A program made the translations under genes and the position numbers. Below are positions 11,859 to 23,479 of a stretch of 64,000 nucleotides of DNA, in pieces. Each line of letters opens with the position of its first letter. Positions within the stretch are counted from its first letter, which is position 1. The stretch is from NCBI GenBank assembly GCA_029255685.2, contig CM055319.2:32203068-32267067 (forward strand). The letters are read 5' to 3'. The notes below the pieces were generated by a model. The model did no database searches and had not been told where the DNA came from. It saw nothing but the letters and a program-made list of their open reading frames with translations. Source of the stretch: Silene conica (taxonomy: Eukaryota > Streptophyta > Magnoliopsida > Caryophyllales > Caryophyllaceae).

Positions 11859-12161
11859 AAGGAGGGAAGACTGTAATACCTCGTATGTTTAAGGGTTTTA
11901 TTTCGATTTTTTACTCTTATAAGTGATGTGTTGTTAGTGCTTAAACGTTTTATTTTATATTCGGGGTCGATAAGTACTCTATCATACTCTATCAAATTAT
12001 TTTATATATATGTCAATGGGGGGGGGGGGGGGATCGTGGCACACACGAGTCTTGGGCCTCGTTTTGTGTGCACAACACAAAAAGCCCACCTCGTTCTAAC
12101 CCTAGAGAAAAGATAAACACCTCCCACCAACCAGCCTACCTGCCGCCATACAAGACTTAGT
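11859..12161 (+). repeat. Polypurine tract and truncated 3' LTR of the LARD
   Basis: AAGGAGGGAAGAC precedes the LTR start TGTAATACCTCG at 11872. The first ~170 bp match the 5' LTR, apart from a shorter G tract and a 13-bp gap. The two LTRs then diverge after GGGCCTCG: this copy continues with the AGCCCAC-type sequence shared with the LTR at 58336-59533, so the 5' LTR is the rearranged one. It ends abruptly at the copia A LTR. Confidence 0.8.
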
Positions 12162-13158
12162 TGTTGGGGCTGGTGTCCTTGACAGTTAAGTACAATGACT
12201 TATTAAATCTCTTTAAGGATCACAAGGGCATACTTCAGTATTATTACCAGTTGATCCACGTTTATCAATAACGGTTGGCTTGCTAGATAAGTTTGACGTT
12301 ATTGTCATACGGATGGCGGTGATCAACTGGTCCCTATACGTCACACCTATAGGACACGTTTGAGAGATGTGAAGGTATGAAAATACAGTCACATTTATGC
12401 CGGATACGACTAAACAGTTAGTCAGAGGTATTGACTATTGAATTAGTCAATAAGATGTTGAGATTATTATTTAATACGGATTAAATAATTTTAGCTAATA
12501 CGGATTACATGATTAATTCGTAAATTAAATATAAACGGTTATATTTAATTAAATATTGTATTTGAATATTAATATAAACAGTTATATTAATTTGGGTAAT
12601 TATACAATATCGTATTTTATCAGACCATTATTAATACATCGACTGCGTTAATATCTGATAACATGTATGCGATTTATAATTAAAATCCCGCGAATAACTT
12701 ATAGCTAAATGGGTCGAATCACAAATTAGAATAAGGTAAGAGTGGAAAGCCCACTCTTACCCTATTCGAAAAATTCGGCCGAGTATACTACATAAGGAGA
12801 AGACTTCTCCTTATGTTAGGTTACTCTTGTTGCACTGTAAAACACAATCTCAAGAAAATTAGGGTTTGAGAGCATTCTTCTCCGATAAACCAGATCTCAC
12901 ATCTAAACTCAAAAGACTCTCCCTATATTGCAACGCAATTGGAGAGGATTTCTAGCACACGCGACAACGTCTCAATCTAAGTCTTGGGTGCAAGTTATAG
13001 GAGGGAATTTGTGTTAATTCCTGTTCTTAGGCCTTTCGCACAAGGACTAAAGGTTGTACTCCTTTTTATGTTTTTATTTATCTTATGACAATATTCAAAA
13101 CTGTAAATTTCATTATAATCCTGCAAGTTTAGGGCGAATACATGCTTTATTCCCCACA
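12162..13158 (+). repeat. Copia A 5' LTR
   Basis: 997 bp, TGTTGGGGCTGG to CCCCACA. A second, inverted copy of this LTR family lies at 4217-5221. GGAGAAGACTTCTCC (12797-12811) is a perfect palindrome within the AAGGAGAAG-rich downstream half. Confidence 0.88.
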
Positions 13159-13160
13159 AG

Positions 13161-13174
13161 TGGTATCAGAGCCC
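13161..13174 (+). other. Copia A primer binding site, tRNA-Met type
   Basis: TGGTATCAGAGCCC two bases after the LTR end, complementary to the 3' end of initiator tRNA-Met as in most plant copia elements. Confidence 0.93.
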
Positions 13175-14972
13175 AGGCCATGAAACTTTTACTTTTGTGT
13201 TTTTCATAAGTTTTAAAATCTGAAAAATCGTATTCTGTCGCTGAGTCGGTCGATCGACCCCCTGTTGAAAAATCGTATTCTGTCGCTGAGTCGGTCTATC
13301 CTACGACAGTTTTCCTTTTGTGAGTAATCGATCTTGTTTTTCGATTCCTGTTTACATATTGTTAATTAATCGATATTCTTGAGAATATGTGAACCCTTGA
13401 TGATGTTAATTTTGATTTACTTGTTTTAATCAAAGTTTAAAAGGTAAAAACTTGTTTTGATTTCAAAAGGTGCAGCGTTTTGCGTTTTCTGAAATTCGTT
13501 TTTACTGCCTGTTGGTCGGTCGACCTAACTGATAGGTCTGTCGACCGATTATGCTGTTGCAGAAAGTTTCTGTTTCTCGTATGGAGGTCGGTCGACCACG
13601 TGTATAGGTCGGTCGACCTCCCCCCTGTAACAGACTCGTTTTTTTTAAATTTTTCGAAAATAACATGATTTATTTTCACATGGCCTTTAGTAATATACTA
13701 TATACGGAAATAGTATAATATTAGTTTGTGAAACGGTTCACCCTCGTTTGATACATATTATTTTAAAACGGTTTAAGATAATAGGATTATAAATTTATTA
13801 AAATTGGGTGATTAAAACGGTATAATCACATAATTTTAATCCCGTAAGGTGGTTTGGTAAAAATTTATTAATCATAATAACAGTATTATGTCATGTATGA
13901 ATTTTATTTAGTTGATGCAATTTATTTATCGTCTTGTTGAATGCCTTGTGAATGCTTTCAATAACGTATATATTTTTGCAAACGGTTGTAACTTAGTGTG
14001 GCCTTAGTAGATTGTATCACCGTAATGATGGGACACAGTCTTGCTTGTAATTTTGAGATCTTGTATCTCCGTTTTGGGTTTTTGCCATGTAATTACTTTT
14101 GTATTTAAATCAGAATGTAATTAGGGTTATATTTGTAATTTAAATTAATAATTTTGTGAAGACCAAAGACGGAGACCGGATGCTCACTCCCGCTGCAAGG
14201 ACCAAGATGGAACATCAAGACAAGCTTCTAGGGTCCAACGGTGGATTCCAAGTTGTTTTATGTTTATTTTCGTAGGATAGGCCACACTAGGACTTTTATT
14301 TACGTTTATCGCATTTATTTTATGCTTTCATCGATAATAGCTTGCATCATATTCCGCCTAAAACCAAACCACCTATAACATGCCTGAAAACTGACTCATG
14401 TAGAGGTTACGCGTTAGTTTTCTGTGACAATACAGATGTCACATGTCAATTGCAAAGCCATCACTTTATTTAATTCATTCACGCATATGCTAGATATTAG
14501 TTCACTTAAAATGGATAAATATAAGTTGATGGAGTCTTCCTCGTATAACCAAAAATTGAGACTAGTCTTTATAAATCAGACTCCCATGAATCCCTTCTTC
14601 GTCGGTAGGCATAATATGACCCCTTCTACGTCGGGTAAGTGGGAACAGATGATTTATTTTATCTCAACATCATGGTCACTCGATAATATCTAGCGACTGA
14701 GATGGACTAATAGATAGTATTTACGGAAATCTATCGACCAAGAGTTCCAACGGTGGAATTAGCCAAACTGTGGGCTTATCAATATACGGAAATTGAGTCT
14801 TGGGATCATTTAAATAATTCTTGAGGGAGATCAATTATATAAGTGCATGAGTCTACGAGTTTAAATACAATTTAATATAGACTTAAATCACAACAATGAG
14901 TTGCTTATATAGTTCTGTTTTATCTTCTTTTCAGTGTAGAACACGTTCAAATTAAAACTACTGTATAACTAA
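13175..14972 (+). other. Copia A leader with paired palindromes, no gene
   Basis: About 1.8 kb of non-coding leader. A 30-bp segment is tandemly duplicated (13223-13252 and 13268-13297). Paired palindromic motifs occur at 13512-13548 and 13584-13624 (GGTCGGTCGACC type, with flanks GGAGG and CCTCC complementary in the second pair). The frames at 13437-13679 are artefacts of these repeats. Confidence 0.75.
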
Positions 14973-16367
14973 ATGGCTGGTGAAGACCCAATGCCAAGTG
15001 CCAAGCTAGCACGTGAATCCTGGCTAAAAGCCTTCATGGACTCCATGAATCAGTCTACTAGACTGAGGAATGATGGGTCAAACTTCTCTGACTGGGAGGC
15101 AGCACTACGGAATGCTGCCATTGCTGACGGAAAGCTTAAGTACTTAACTGAGCCAATTCCGGCACACCCAGGAACTGGAGCTAGAGCTAACGAAGTTCGC
15201 GCTCATAGCGACTTCGTCATGGAAGCAGGTGCGATAAAGAACGTACTCATCTATGCAATGGAATCCAATTTGCAAAGACGCTTCATAGCCCATGGTGCAA
15301 ACAAGATTTTCACCACGCTCACTAACGAATTCTCAAAGGCTCCGAGGATCGTTTCTTATGAGCATACCTGTCGCTTCTTTGAGGCAAAACTCCAGAAGGG
15401 CCAAGCAGTTAGCCCACATTTTCTTCACATGATTGAGAATATCGAGAAACTGGAGGCCCTAAACTGCAAGATCACTGAGAACATAATCGTTGATCGAATG
15501 CTTCATTCGCTTCATGATGGGTTCGCCCTCTTTAGGGCCAACTATTACATGAACGACATGAAGAAGTCTCCTCATGAGCTCCACTCCCTTCTCGTACAGA
15601 CCGAGAAGGATCTGAAATTAAGTGGGAGCGTGAAGCAAGATGTTCTCATGATCTCCAGTAAGGGTAAGGGTAAGGGTAAAGCTAAAGCTCAGGGCGACCT
15701 AACAGTAGGCAAGCCCAAGTTTAAAAAGTCAGGATTTACTAAGAGTGGGCCAGGTGAGTCGAGCAACTCACAGGGCAAAACAAAGAGCAAGGATACAAGC
15801 ATGGAATGTCACCATTGCCACAAGACTGGGCATTGGAGGCGCTCATGCCCCGTGTATCGTGAGGACATTAAGGCAGGCCGTGTTACTCCTGTTGGTATGT
15901 CTTCTTCTTCTTTTATTCACATGATTGAGATTAACCATGCAAGTTACGGAACATGGGTACTAGATACTGGTTGTGGTTCTCATCTATGTAATCATGTGCA
16001 GGGCCTCCGAAACCAAGAACCCCTAATCAAGGGTGAGGTTGACCTGCGTGTCGGGAATGGAGCACGTGTTGCTGCAGTCTCAAGGGGAACATACGTGATC
16101 CAGCTTCCAAGTGGATTCGAGTTATCTTTATATAACTGTTATTATGTTCCTTGTTTGTCCAAAAACATTATTTCAGTTTCTGCGCTTGACAAACTTGGTT
16201 TTTCATTTGTAATAGAAAATAACAGTTGTATTTTTTCATTACACAATATGATTTATGGCAAGGCAGTTTCCATGAATGAAATTTATGTTTTAGATCAAAC
16301 CACTGAAATATTACATGTGAATAATAAGAGATTAAAGGTAGGTGACAAAGATCAAACTTATCTATGA
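14973..16367 (+). CDS. Copia A gag-protease (ends at a premature stop)
   Basis: 464 codons. Residues about 20-230 are a UBN2-type copia gag (capsid). A zinc knuckle follows at about 278-292 (CHHCHKTGHWRRSC, a perfect CX2CX4HX4C), preceded by a lysine-rich stretch. The aspartic protease active site is at about 328-339 (WVLDTGCGSHLC). Residues about 390-464 are the pre-integrase region. The frame stops at TGA 16365-16367 where the family has a tryptophan before the integrase HHCC region; the same frame continues after it. Gag packages element RNA into cytoplasmic particles, and the protease cleaves the polyprotein. The ATG is the first in frame and sits just after the leader. Confidence 0.93.
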   Translation: MAGEDPMPSAKLARESWLKAFMDSMNQSTRLRNDGSNFSDWEAALRNAAIADGKLKYLTEPIPAHPGTGARANEVRAHSDFVMEAGAIKNVLIYAMESNLQRRFIAHGANKIFTTLTNEFSKAPRIVSYEHTCRFFEAKLQKGQAVSPHFLHMIENIEKLEALNCKITENIIVDRMLHSLHDGFALFRANYYMNDMKKSPHELHSLLVQTEKDLKLSGSVKQDVLMISSKGKGKGKAKAQGDLTVGKPKFKKSGFTKSGPGESSNSQGKTKSKDTSMECHHCHKTGHWRRSCPVYREDIKAGRVTPVGMSSSSFIHMIEINHASYGTWVLDTGCGSHLCNHVQGLRNQEPLIKGEVDLRVGNGARVAAVSRGTYVIQLPSGFELSLYNCYYVPCLSKNIISVSALDKLGFSFVIENNSCIFSLHNMIYGKAVSMNEIYVLDQTTEILHVNNKRLKVGDKDQTYL

Positions 16368-16871
16368 CATTGTCGTATGGGACACATAAATGAGAAACGC
16401 GTAAAACAGCTCATACATAATGGAGCTATCTCGACCTTTGATTTCGAATCATATGGCACGTGTGAATCATGTCTCATCGGTAAGATGACTCGTATTTCCT
16501 TCAATGGTGTTGGAATGCGCGCTGCCGACCTATTAGGACTCATACATACAGACGTATGTGGCCCTATGTCGATCAACGCATGAGAAGGCTATAGGTATTT
16601 CATCACTTTCACGGATGATTTGAGTAGATATGGCTATGTCTACTTAATGAAGCATAAAAGTGAATCCTTTGACAAGTTCAAAGAATACCAGAATCGGGTA
16701 CAAAACCAGCTGGGAAGAAAGATTAAAGCACTACGTTCTGATCGTGGTGGTGAGTATCTTTCACACGAGTTTGATCAACACCTTAAAGACTGTGGCATCG
16801 TGCTATAGTTGACTCCACCTGGAACACCACAATTAAATGGTGTGTCCGAACGGAGAAATCGAAACCTTAAA
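16368..16871 (+). pseudogene. Copia A integrase remnant
   Basis: Continues the gag-protease frame: HINEKRVKQLIHNG, GTCESCLIGKMTR (zinc-binding end), IHTDVCGPMSI (first catalytic Asp), FTDDLSRYGYVYLMKHKSES, SDRGGEYLSHEFD and GVSERRNR (catalytic Glu). It is interrupted by TGA 16581-16583 (CGA expected from copia B) and TAG 16806-16808 (CAG expected). The coding match stops near 16871, where gypsy sequence starts. Confidence 0.9.
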
Positions 16872-19819
16872 AGTGGCTCCATAAAGGTAATGGCGCCACA
16901 ATTTAAGTGCAAATACGACTGCGCCCAACTCCAAATCATGAGTCGGATAATTTTCTTCGTAGGTCTTCAACTGGCGAGAAGCATACGCTATCACCCTCCC
17001 ATTCTGCATTAGCACACAACCCAACCCATGCTTCGAAGCGTCAGTATACACTTCGAAATTATCACTCCCAACTGGCAAAGCAAGGATAGGAGCTGTTGTC
17101 AGACGTTCCTTAAGGGTCAGGAATGCCTTTTCACAACTCTCATCCCAGATAAAACGGTTCTCCTTCCTCATCAACGATGTCAACGACTTTGCTATCTTTG
17201 AAAAATCTTTGACAAATCTCCGATAATAACCATCCAATGCTAGGAAGCTTCGAATCTCACTCACATTCTTCGGACTTTGCCACTTAGTCACTGCCTCGAT
17301 CTTACTAGGGTCAACAGATACCCCCTCCTTTGAAATTACATGCCCCAGAAATGCGACTTTCTCCAACCAGAACTCACACTTGCTCAACTTAGCATTGAGC
17401 TTATGCTCCTCCAAAGTCTGAAGTACTCTCCTCAAATGATCCTCGTGCTCTTCTGTATTCTTGGAATATACTAAGATATCATCGATAAACACCACCACGA
17501 ACTTATCCAGATACGGGCTGAAGACTCGGTTCATCAAATCCATAAACACAGCTGGAGCATTAGTCAATCCAAATGGCATAACCACAAATTCATAGTGGCC
17601 ATACCTCGTTCTGAAAGCGGTCTTTGGGATATCTTCATCCTTTATTCTCAACTGATGAGACCCGGATCTCAAAGCGATCTTGGAGAAAACCCCAGCTCCA
17701 CTTAACTGATCGAACAAGTCGTCAATTCTCGGCAAAGGATAACGGTTCTTGATGGTCACATTGTTCAGCTCCCGATAGTCAACACAAAGACTTAAACTCC
17801 CATCCTTCTTCTTCACGAATAAAACGGGTGCTCCCCAGGGCGACACACTGGGTCGAATGAACCCTTTTTCAGCTAGTTCATCCAACTGCTTCTTCAACTC
17901 CTCCATCTCTTTTGGTCCCATACGGTACGGTGATTTAGATATTGGTCCCGCCCCTGGTTTTAGGTCAATGGAAAATTCCACTTCCCTCCTCGGCGGTAAC
18001 CCCGGAACGTCATCTCGGAATACTCCCTCAAACTCCCGTACCATAGGTATCTCACTAGTCTTGGGGGTTTCAGCCTCACAATCCCACATTTGGCATAAGA
18101 TTATACTCTCTCCCTTCCTTAAGCCAGACTTAAGAGTATTAACGGAAATGAACTTGATTTTAAGTTTGACTCGGTATCCCTTGTAAGACACCCTCACTCC
18201 TTTAGGTCCCTTCAAAGAAATCTTCTTTTGATGACAGTCGATAAAAGCCCTATACTTCCCCAGCCAGTCCATCCCTAGGATCACCTCAAAAACCCCCAGC
18301 GGAAATTCTATGAGGTCGCAATTGTAACAACCCGACCCACCACGGTCGAAACACACTCCAATAAGATGGAAGGTATGCTTTTGTGGCCCATTATTTGTCC
18401 TCACTTAAGCTCAAAAGCACAAGGCCTTGTTACTAAGTGGTGGGTGGAAGTTATTATAAACATATCACAAGCCTCACATTCTACCGATGTGGGACAACTT
18501 TTCTCTCACACTCTTGGGGTGTTACAAACTCCCCCACTTAAAGAACACAACGTCCTCGTTGTGCCTCAAACTTGACCACAACCAAGGCCAGAATCTTCCC
18601 CCGCTAGGTGTGTGACCCGGGTACTCCCGACCACAGGCTCACCACACGGTCGCAGGGTCGCTCTGATACCATTTGTAACAACCCGACCCACCACGGTCGA
18701 AACACACTCCAATAAGATGGAAGGTATGCTTTTGTGGCCCATTATTTGTCCTCACTTAAGCCCAAAAGCACAAGGCCTTGTTACTAAGTGGTGGGTGGAA
18801 GTTATTATAAACATATCACAAGCCTCACATTCTACCGATGTGGGACAACTTTTCTCTCACACTCTTGGGGTGTTACAGCAATAGAAAATTGCTTCCCTGA
18901 TTTTGATGGGTACACTTCGATAAACTCTATTACAAGTGATCGACTCCCCTGAAGGTATGGTCACGGAGTCCGCGACCCACTCAAACCTCTCAAGTCCCAA
19001 AACCCCAACATGTTCTCTAGACACAAAAGAATGGGTCGCACCGGAATCGAAAAGTACGAAAGTAGGTCTAGAGTTTACAAGAAAAGTACCGGTTACCACA
19101 TGAGCATCCTCCTAAGCTGCCTACTTTCCCATGGCAAAGAGCTTGCCACTGGATTTGACCCCACTCTGACTGGCACTAGATGTCCCAGCCTGCTGGTTCC
19201 CCTCTGCTCCAGTCTTCTGATTGCTTCCATTCCCATGGTATTGATTCTGGTACGAGCGGTTCTGATAGTTGTTATAGTTCTTTTGATAATTGCTGCTCCC
19301 TCCAGATTTCGCACCCCCACCATAGTTTGTCGTGGGTGTGCAATAGCCACTGCTACCATAGGACTGAGTGCGGGATCCCTGATATCCAGATGTAGGCGTG
19401 CGATAACCCTCGGACTGATTCCCTCCAGAAGAGCGACACACTGCCTGCTTGTACCCCGTCTTTCCACAGCCGAAACAGACTATTACCACTGAACCACTGC
19501 CTGAACTCCCATTCCTGAAGTTGCCCCCACTTTGGTTTCTCCCACCACCAGAGGCACTACTCCCGAAGTACCCACTGAACTTGTTAGTGCTTTGCTTTTT
19601 CGATCCTGAACTCCCAGTCACCGCTTCAGCCTTCCTCTTTTCAGACTTGGACTTCTTGTCCTCTTTGATCATCTCTGAAAGCCTCTATGCCGCCCCAGCC
19701 CTTAAGTAGATGTCCCGGACTGTGGTAGGCGGAGCTGCAATCAGTCTCTTCTTGATGGTGATTGATAACCCCCTCTCGAACTTCATTGCTAGCATGGCAT
19801 CATCAAATCCCATGTCCCC
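16872..19819 (-). pseudogene. Gypsy gag C-terminus, protease, reverse transcriptase and partial RNase H
   Basis: From 19819 downward: gag end (DMGFDDAMLAMKFERGLS), a stop TAG at 19685-19687 (CAG expected), and a Gly/Ser/Asn-rich linker with the knuckle CFGCGKTGYKQAVC, in which the metal-binding His is replaced by Tyr. The protease follows (VLFDSGATHSFVS, near 19050), then the TRIM insertion, then [15 protein letters not shown]. Reverse transcriptase runs about 18030-17400, with [24 protein letters not shown] and the catalytic FIDDILVYS near 17475. RNase H begins with [17 protein letters not shown] near 17030 and is cut after YLYGATFKV. In the family these enzymes copy RNA into cDNA. The element is inactive: the protein is split three ways and truncated. 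Confidence 0.92.
18323..18877 (-). mobile_element. TRIM (miniature LTR retrotransposon) with perfect target duplication
   Basis: 555 bp: two 204-bp LTRs (18323-18526 and 18674-18877) differing at one base by eye, around a 147-bp interior. On the minus strand the interior starts with TGGTATCAGAGCGACC (primer site, 18656-18671) and ends with AAGTGGGGGAGTT (polypurine tract, 18527-18539). The target duplication GCAAT is at 18318-18322 and 18878-18882. There is no coding capacity; mobilisation must be in trans. The LTR contains GTCCCACATCGG, a motif I recall from other plant TRIMs. It is inserted in the gypsy protease frame. Confidence 0.97.
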
Positions 19820-21412
19820 TGATGCCCGTCGTTGAGGGTACCAAAGATAAAATTTATAATTCCTAAACTTAAACTATAGATAGTGAAAGTCAGGGTCGAA
19901 CTACAAAGAGGTGGGGAATGTTTATTGTTTGGTGTTAATGTTTAAAGTAACAATTTTGGGGGTTGATTGGATTTTTACTAAGTCTAAGGCAAAGATTAAA
20001 ACAAACAAATAATAAAAGATGAGAGTAAAAATATAATAAAAGAGATGCTAGGATGTTTGGGGTAATAAATAGCTAAGGTAATATAAATCCTAAGGTCAAC
20101 ATGTATTGTAGTCGCGTAATGGGTGTAACATATCCTTTCGGTCTGTGCTACCTAATAGCTCCTTTCGGCCTATGCTATTAGTTCCTAGGTCTCACAATTA
20201 TTGGGTGTCAACAATAAGGGTGATTCCTAAATCCTAGGTCACATACCTTTCAGTCTTAAGTAACCTAGCCGTCTTAAGGTGTAGACCAATGCCCTTCCCG
20301 TATCTCTCAATCTTGGGTAGGTCATTATTAACATCCTACAAGTCTCCTTTCAGTCTCATTGTAGGGTATTATAGTCAACAAAGAAAGACGAAACAGAATT
20401 CATACGCGAGTGGGTCGACCGACCGGCTATTCCAGTCGGGCGACCACCGCCTTGGTCGACCGACCCATTATTTGAGTCGGCCGACCGCGGCTCTGCTACA
20501 AGTCGGTCTCGGAATTCTATTACCTATGCATATTCATCCACTACATCCTAACATATGAAATTTAGCTACGCATGATTACTAAAACAATGATGAAAGCGGG
20601 AATAAACATGGAAAACATAGTAAATAATAATCTAGGCATGCAAGATTCAATAAAGCTTGGGAATTCTATCTTAATCGAATGCAATAATAAGAACAGTAAT
20701 GAAACTAAATTAAGAGAGTAATTACCAGAAATCGGAATTAAGGCAAGAAGGAACAAACTTTATTGAATGCTTGAGAATTATTGAAAGCTTACAACTTGAA
20801 GAGAAAACTAAAATTAAGAACTTGATGAACAAACTAGATTATAAACTTGAATGATAAAACTAGGTCTCTCTAATTGATGGTAAAAACTAGATGGTAACCG
20901 ATGCCAAAACCCTAATCAAAAGATTAGCTTATATAAGGGAGAATTTAAGAGTTTCCTAAAGACTCCATACTTCTAATCTATTTCCGAAAACGCTTCTGGG
21001 CTTCGCTGAGGTCGGTCGACCAGTTTGGTGGGTCGGTCGACCTCTTTTACGGGCTTCAGGAATAATCTGGGCTTTCTTTAAGATTCCGGACTTCTTAAAC
21101 TTCAGGCCGGGTCGGCCGACCCATTTAGTAGGTCGGTCGACCGTTTCCGAGTAGAAATTCTCCGGTTCTTCTTGATTTGACTTTTGGTACTTAAATAATG
21201 ACTCCAGTTGACTTTCCTTCGTTTCTTAATTATGCAAAAAATCCGAGGGCATGAATTTGGTGCAAAATCTTCCCTTTTCCGCATAAATCTGCAAAAGTGC
21301 ATAAAAATACGAAAGTACACGATTGTTGGGAAATAAGGGCTAAAACATAGTAAATGAGCGACCAAATGCGTGTAAAAATAGATGTAAAACATCATAAAAT
21401 AGACACGCATCA
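19820..21412 (-). repeat. Athila I 3' LTR
   Basis: 1593 bp, TGATGCCCGTCGTTGAGG on the plus strand to GACACGCATCA. Just beyond it, AATTCCCCAAACC (21413-21425) is the complement of the polypurine tract GGTTTGGGGAATT. It carries palindrome cassettes at 20410-20490, 21009-21045 and 21105-21142. Confidence 0.92.
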
Positions 21413-21946
21413 AATTCCCCAAACCAAACCCTTGCTTGCCCTCAAGCAAGAAGTAGACTCGATCTTAACTAATGGAACGATTTCAATCTCAGAGCGAAAT
21501 TTACATGTTAGCCTATACCAATGCCAAGTACAAAATGAGAAAGTATTTAAATCATGCAAACGAGTTATGGTGTCGTCAAACTTGCAATACTAGAGACTAT
21601 AGAGACTTTATACCATGGACTCTCGCGGTACGCTCGAGACACTCATGAAGCAAAAGGTGAGTATATGTAAAATATAGAAAGAAGTAATTTTGTAGAGACA
21701 CTCACCTAACTGCGACCCATGAAAACATGCCTGCAATCTAACATGAACAAGAATTCCATAACTTTGTATAAACAAACCCATTAAGTGACTCGGATACATG
21801 CAATTGAGGTAATGAAAGATATGTGAGGTAAAAGGTAAAAGTGGTTAAGATGTTTTTGGATTTGTGGGGTTAGTAGCCAAGCTAGTAAAACCGTTTCCCA
21901 ACAACATATTTCACAACTTTTGATATTAAGAAGGATTATTTCATGA

Positions 21947-22187
21947 GAATAATCCATCATATGGGTGCCCTAGAAATATCACTCCATCCTATCAATAATT
22001 CCAAATTTATCCATCCTATTCACCCTTCTTCCCATAATAGTCTAAGGATGAATTAAATCCATCTTATTCACGCTATCAATAATTCCAATTAAACTGTTAT
22101 TGGAAGAATGATGAATAGGATGGATTAATTTGGAATTATTGATAGGATGAAGTGATATTTGCAGGGCACACATACGATGGATTATTC
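21947..22187. mobile_element. MITE-like element with 76-bp inverted arms
   Basis: Arm 21947-22022 (GAATAATCCATC, TATCACTCCATCCTATCAAT) and arm 22112-22187 are reverse complements with few mismatches; the centre is about 90 bp. Athila II and III lack this block at the same position, so it is an insertion. I could not define a target duplication, so the superfamily (Mutator-like or other) is open. Confidence 0.7.
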
Positions 22188-23479
22188 GCAACACAACTCT
22201 CACATTAAATATAAGAAAGGACTCCAAAATATTTTGAATGAAGTACGGGAGTGATAACACATGAAAGAAAGGGAATTTGGAACGATTTTTTTTTCATTCT
22301 GATGCTGTCAGGTGGTCGGCTGACCTATGATTGTGGTCGGTCGACTGACTTTCTATTTTTCGACTCTTTTTTTTTTCGTTTTTTTCGATTTTTCTTTTCC
22401 TTTCTGAATTTTTCTACTCTTTTTCTTTCTCTTGATTCTTTCTTTCCTTTCTATTTTTGCTCAAGATAGCATACAAACCAAGATGCCTCAAAAGTTAAAC
22501 CAAAGACCACAAATACTAGCTTGGAAGGGTAGGCTAAGTATGGGATGTAGTTTTGGGGGAATAAAAAGGCAATTTTGGCTATGTGAAGCTTATGGGAAAA
22601 TGTAAAACCCCTCGCGAAAGCGAAAATATAAAACATACAAAGTACCAAAAATGCAGCGGAATTTAAACTTTTCAACATAACTAAACATGCGAGGTGTTTT
22701 TAACAAGTAAACATGCGGAAGATAAAAACATAGATAAGTATATAAGTACTATACAAAAGCAGCCCGGGATAGCATATCCCTACACGCACCAAAGTACGGA
22801 AAACATAAAGCTAAGGTCTAGCTAACGAATGGGTAAAATCATCGATGAAGGATCATCGCTCGCTAGCCTCAACGTAACCCCCTGAAGAACAGCATCAAGT
22901 ACCTACACACATACAACATGTGCGCCACAGTCAGTGGGGAGTGACTAGAGTTCTCATAGCCACCTAATGTCATACAACACAGATCATGTAAACAAGTATT
23001 ATACTCCAACATAAACGATCATGTGAAGCATTTATCTCAACATCTCGATTTCCTATCATCATGCGAATACTATGCAAAGGCTCCCAACCAACTTCGGAAA
23101 CTATTTGGAAGGAGAGCCGGTTTCCCTTCCGATTGCCCGGCCGGGGGGTCTTTCAATCCAAACCATTTACGAAACCAATTAAAGAGTCATCCAATGCCTT
23201 GGATGAACAATACTATACGCAAGGTACTAAACTCATCAATATCAATATACATATCTGACACCGTACCAACTCTAGGCAAGCAGATATCAACAACAAGTAT
23301 ATAACACTGTACCCCATCCTAGGCAAGTATATACTATATTCAGCAATATCAAACCATGACCCAATCCTAGAAATGGAGGGATACAAATACACATTACAAG
23401 AGAAAACTCATATGAACACTCCGTTATACAACCACGGCATAAATACATAGCCTCAGCAATTATAATCCACATGCATAAA

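Larger units (their letters stand above)
5988..12161 (+). mobile_element. Chromovirus-like LARD (gene-free LTR retrotransposon), 3' truncated
   Basis: It has a 5' LTR (5988-7914), a tRNA-Met primer site, a 3.95 kb interior without genes, a polypurine tract and the first 290 bp of the 3' LTR. Both LTRs start TGTAATACCTCGTATG. The 3' end signature (GGGACGAAGTTC followed by AAGGAGGGAAGAC) is the one commonly seen in plant chromoviruses. The leader after the primer site matches that of the minus-strand gypsy element at 57800-58320, so it is a non-autonomous relative. Copia A truncates it at 12162. Confidence 0.82.
12162..16871 (+). mobile_element. Copia element A (5' LTR to integrase, truncated)
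   Basis: The order is LTR, tRNA-Met primer site, 1.8 kb leader, gag-protease, integrase remnant. Reverse transcriptase, RNase H and the 3' LTR are missing. At about 16872 the sequence switches within the integrase region to a minus-strand gypsy RNase H. No LTR end or target duplication marks the switch, so it is a rearrangement, not an integration. Confidence 0.9.

Noticed and set aside
13437-13679. Frames on both strands rich in RSTD/SVDR
   Set aside because: They follow from the palindrome cassettes in the copia leader.
18366-18884. Duplicate small proteins starting MEGMLLWP
   Set aside because: Both are translations of the two identical TRIM LTRs.
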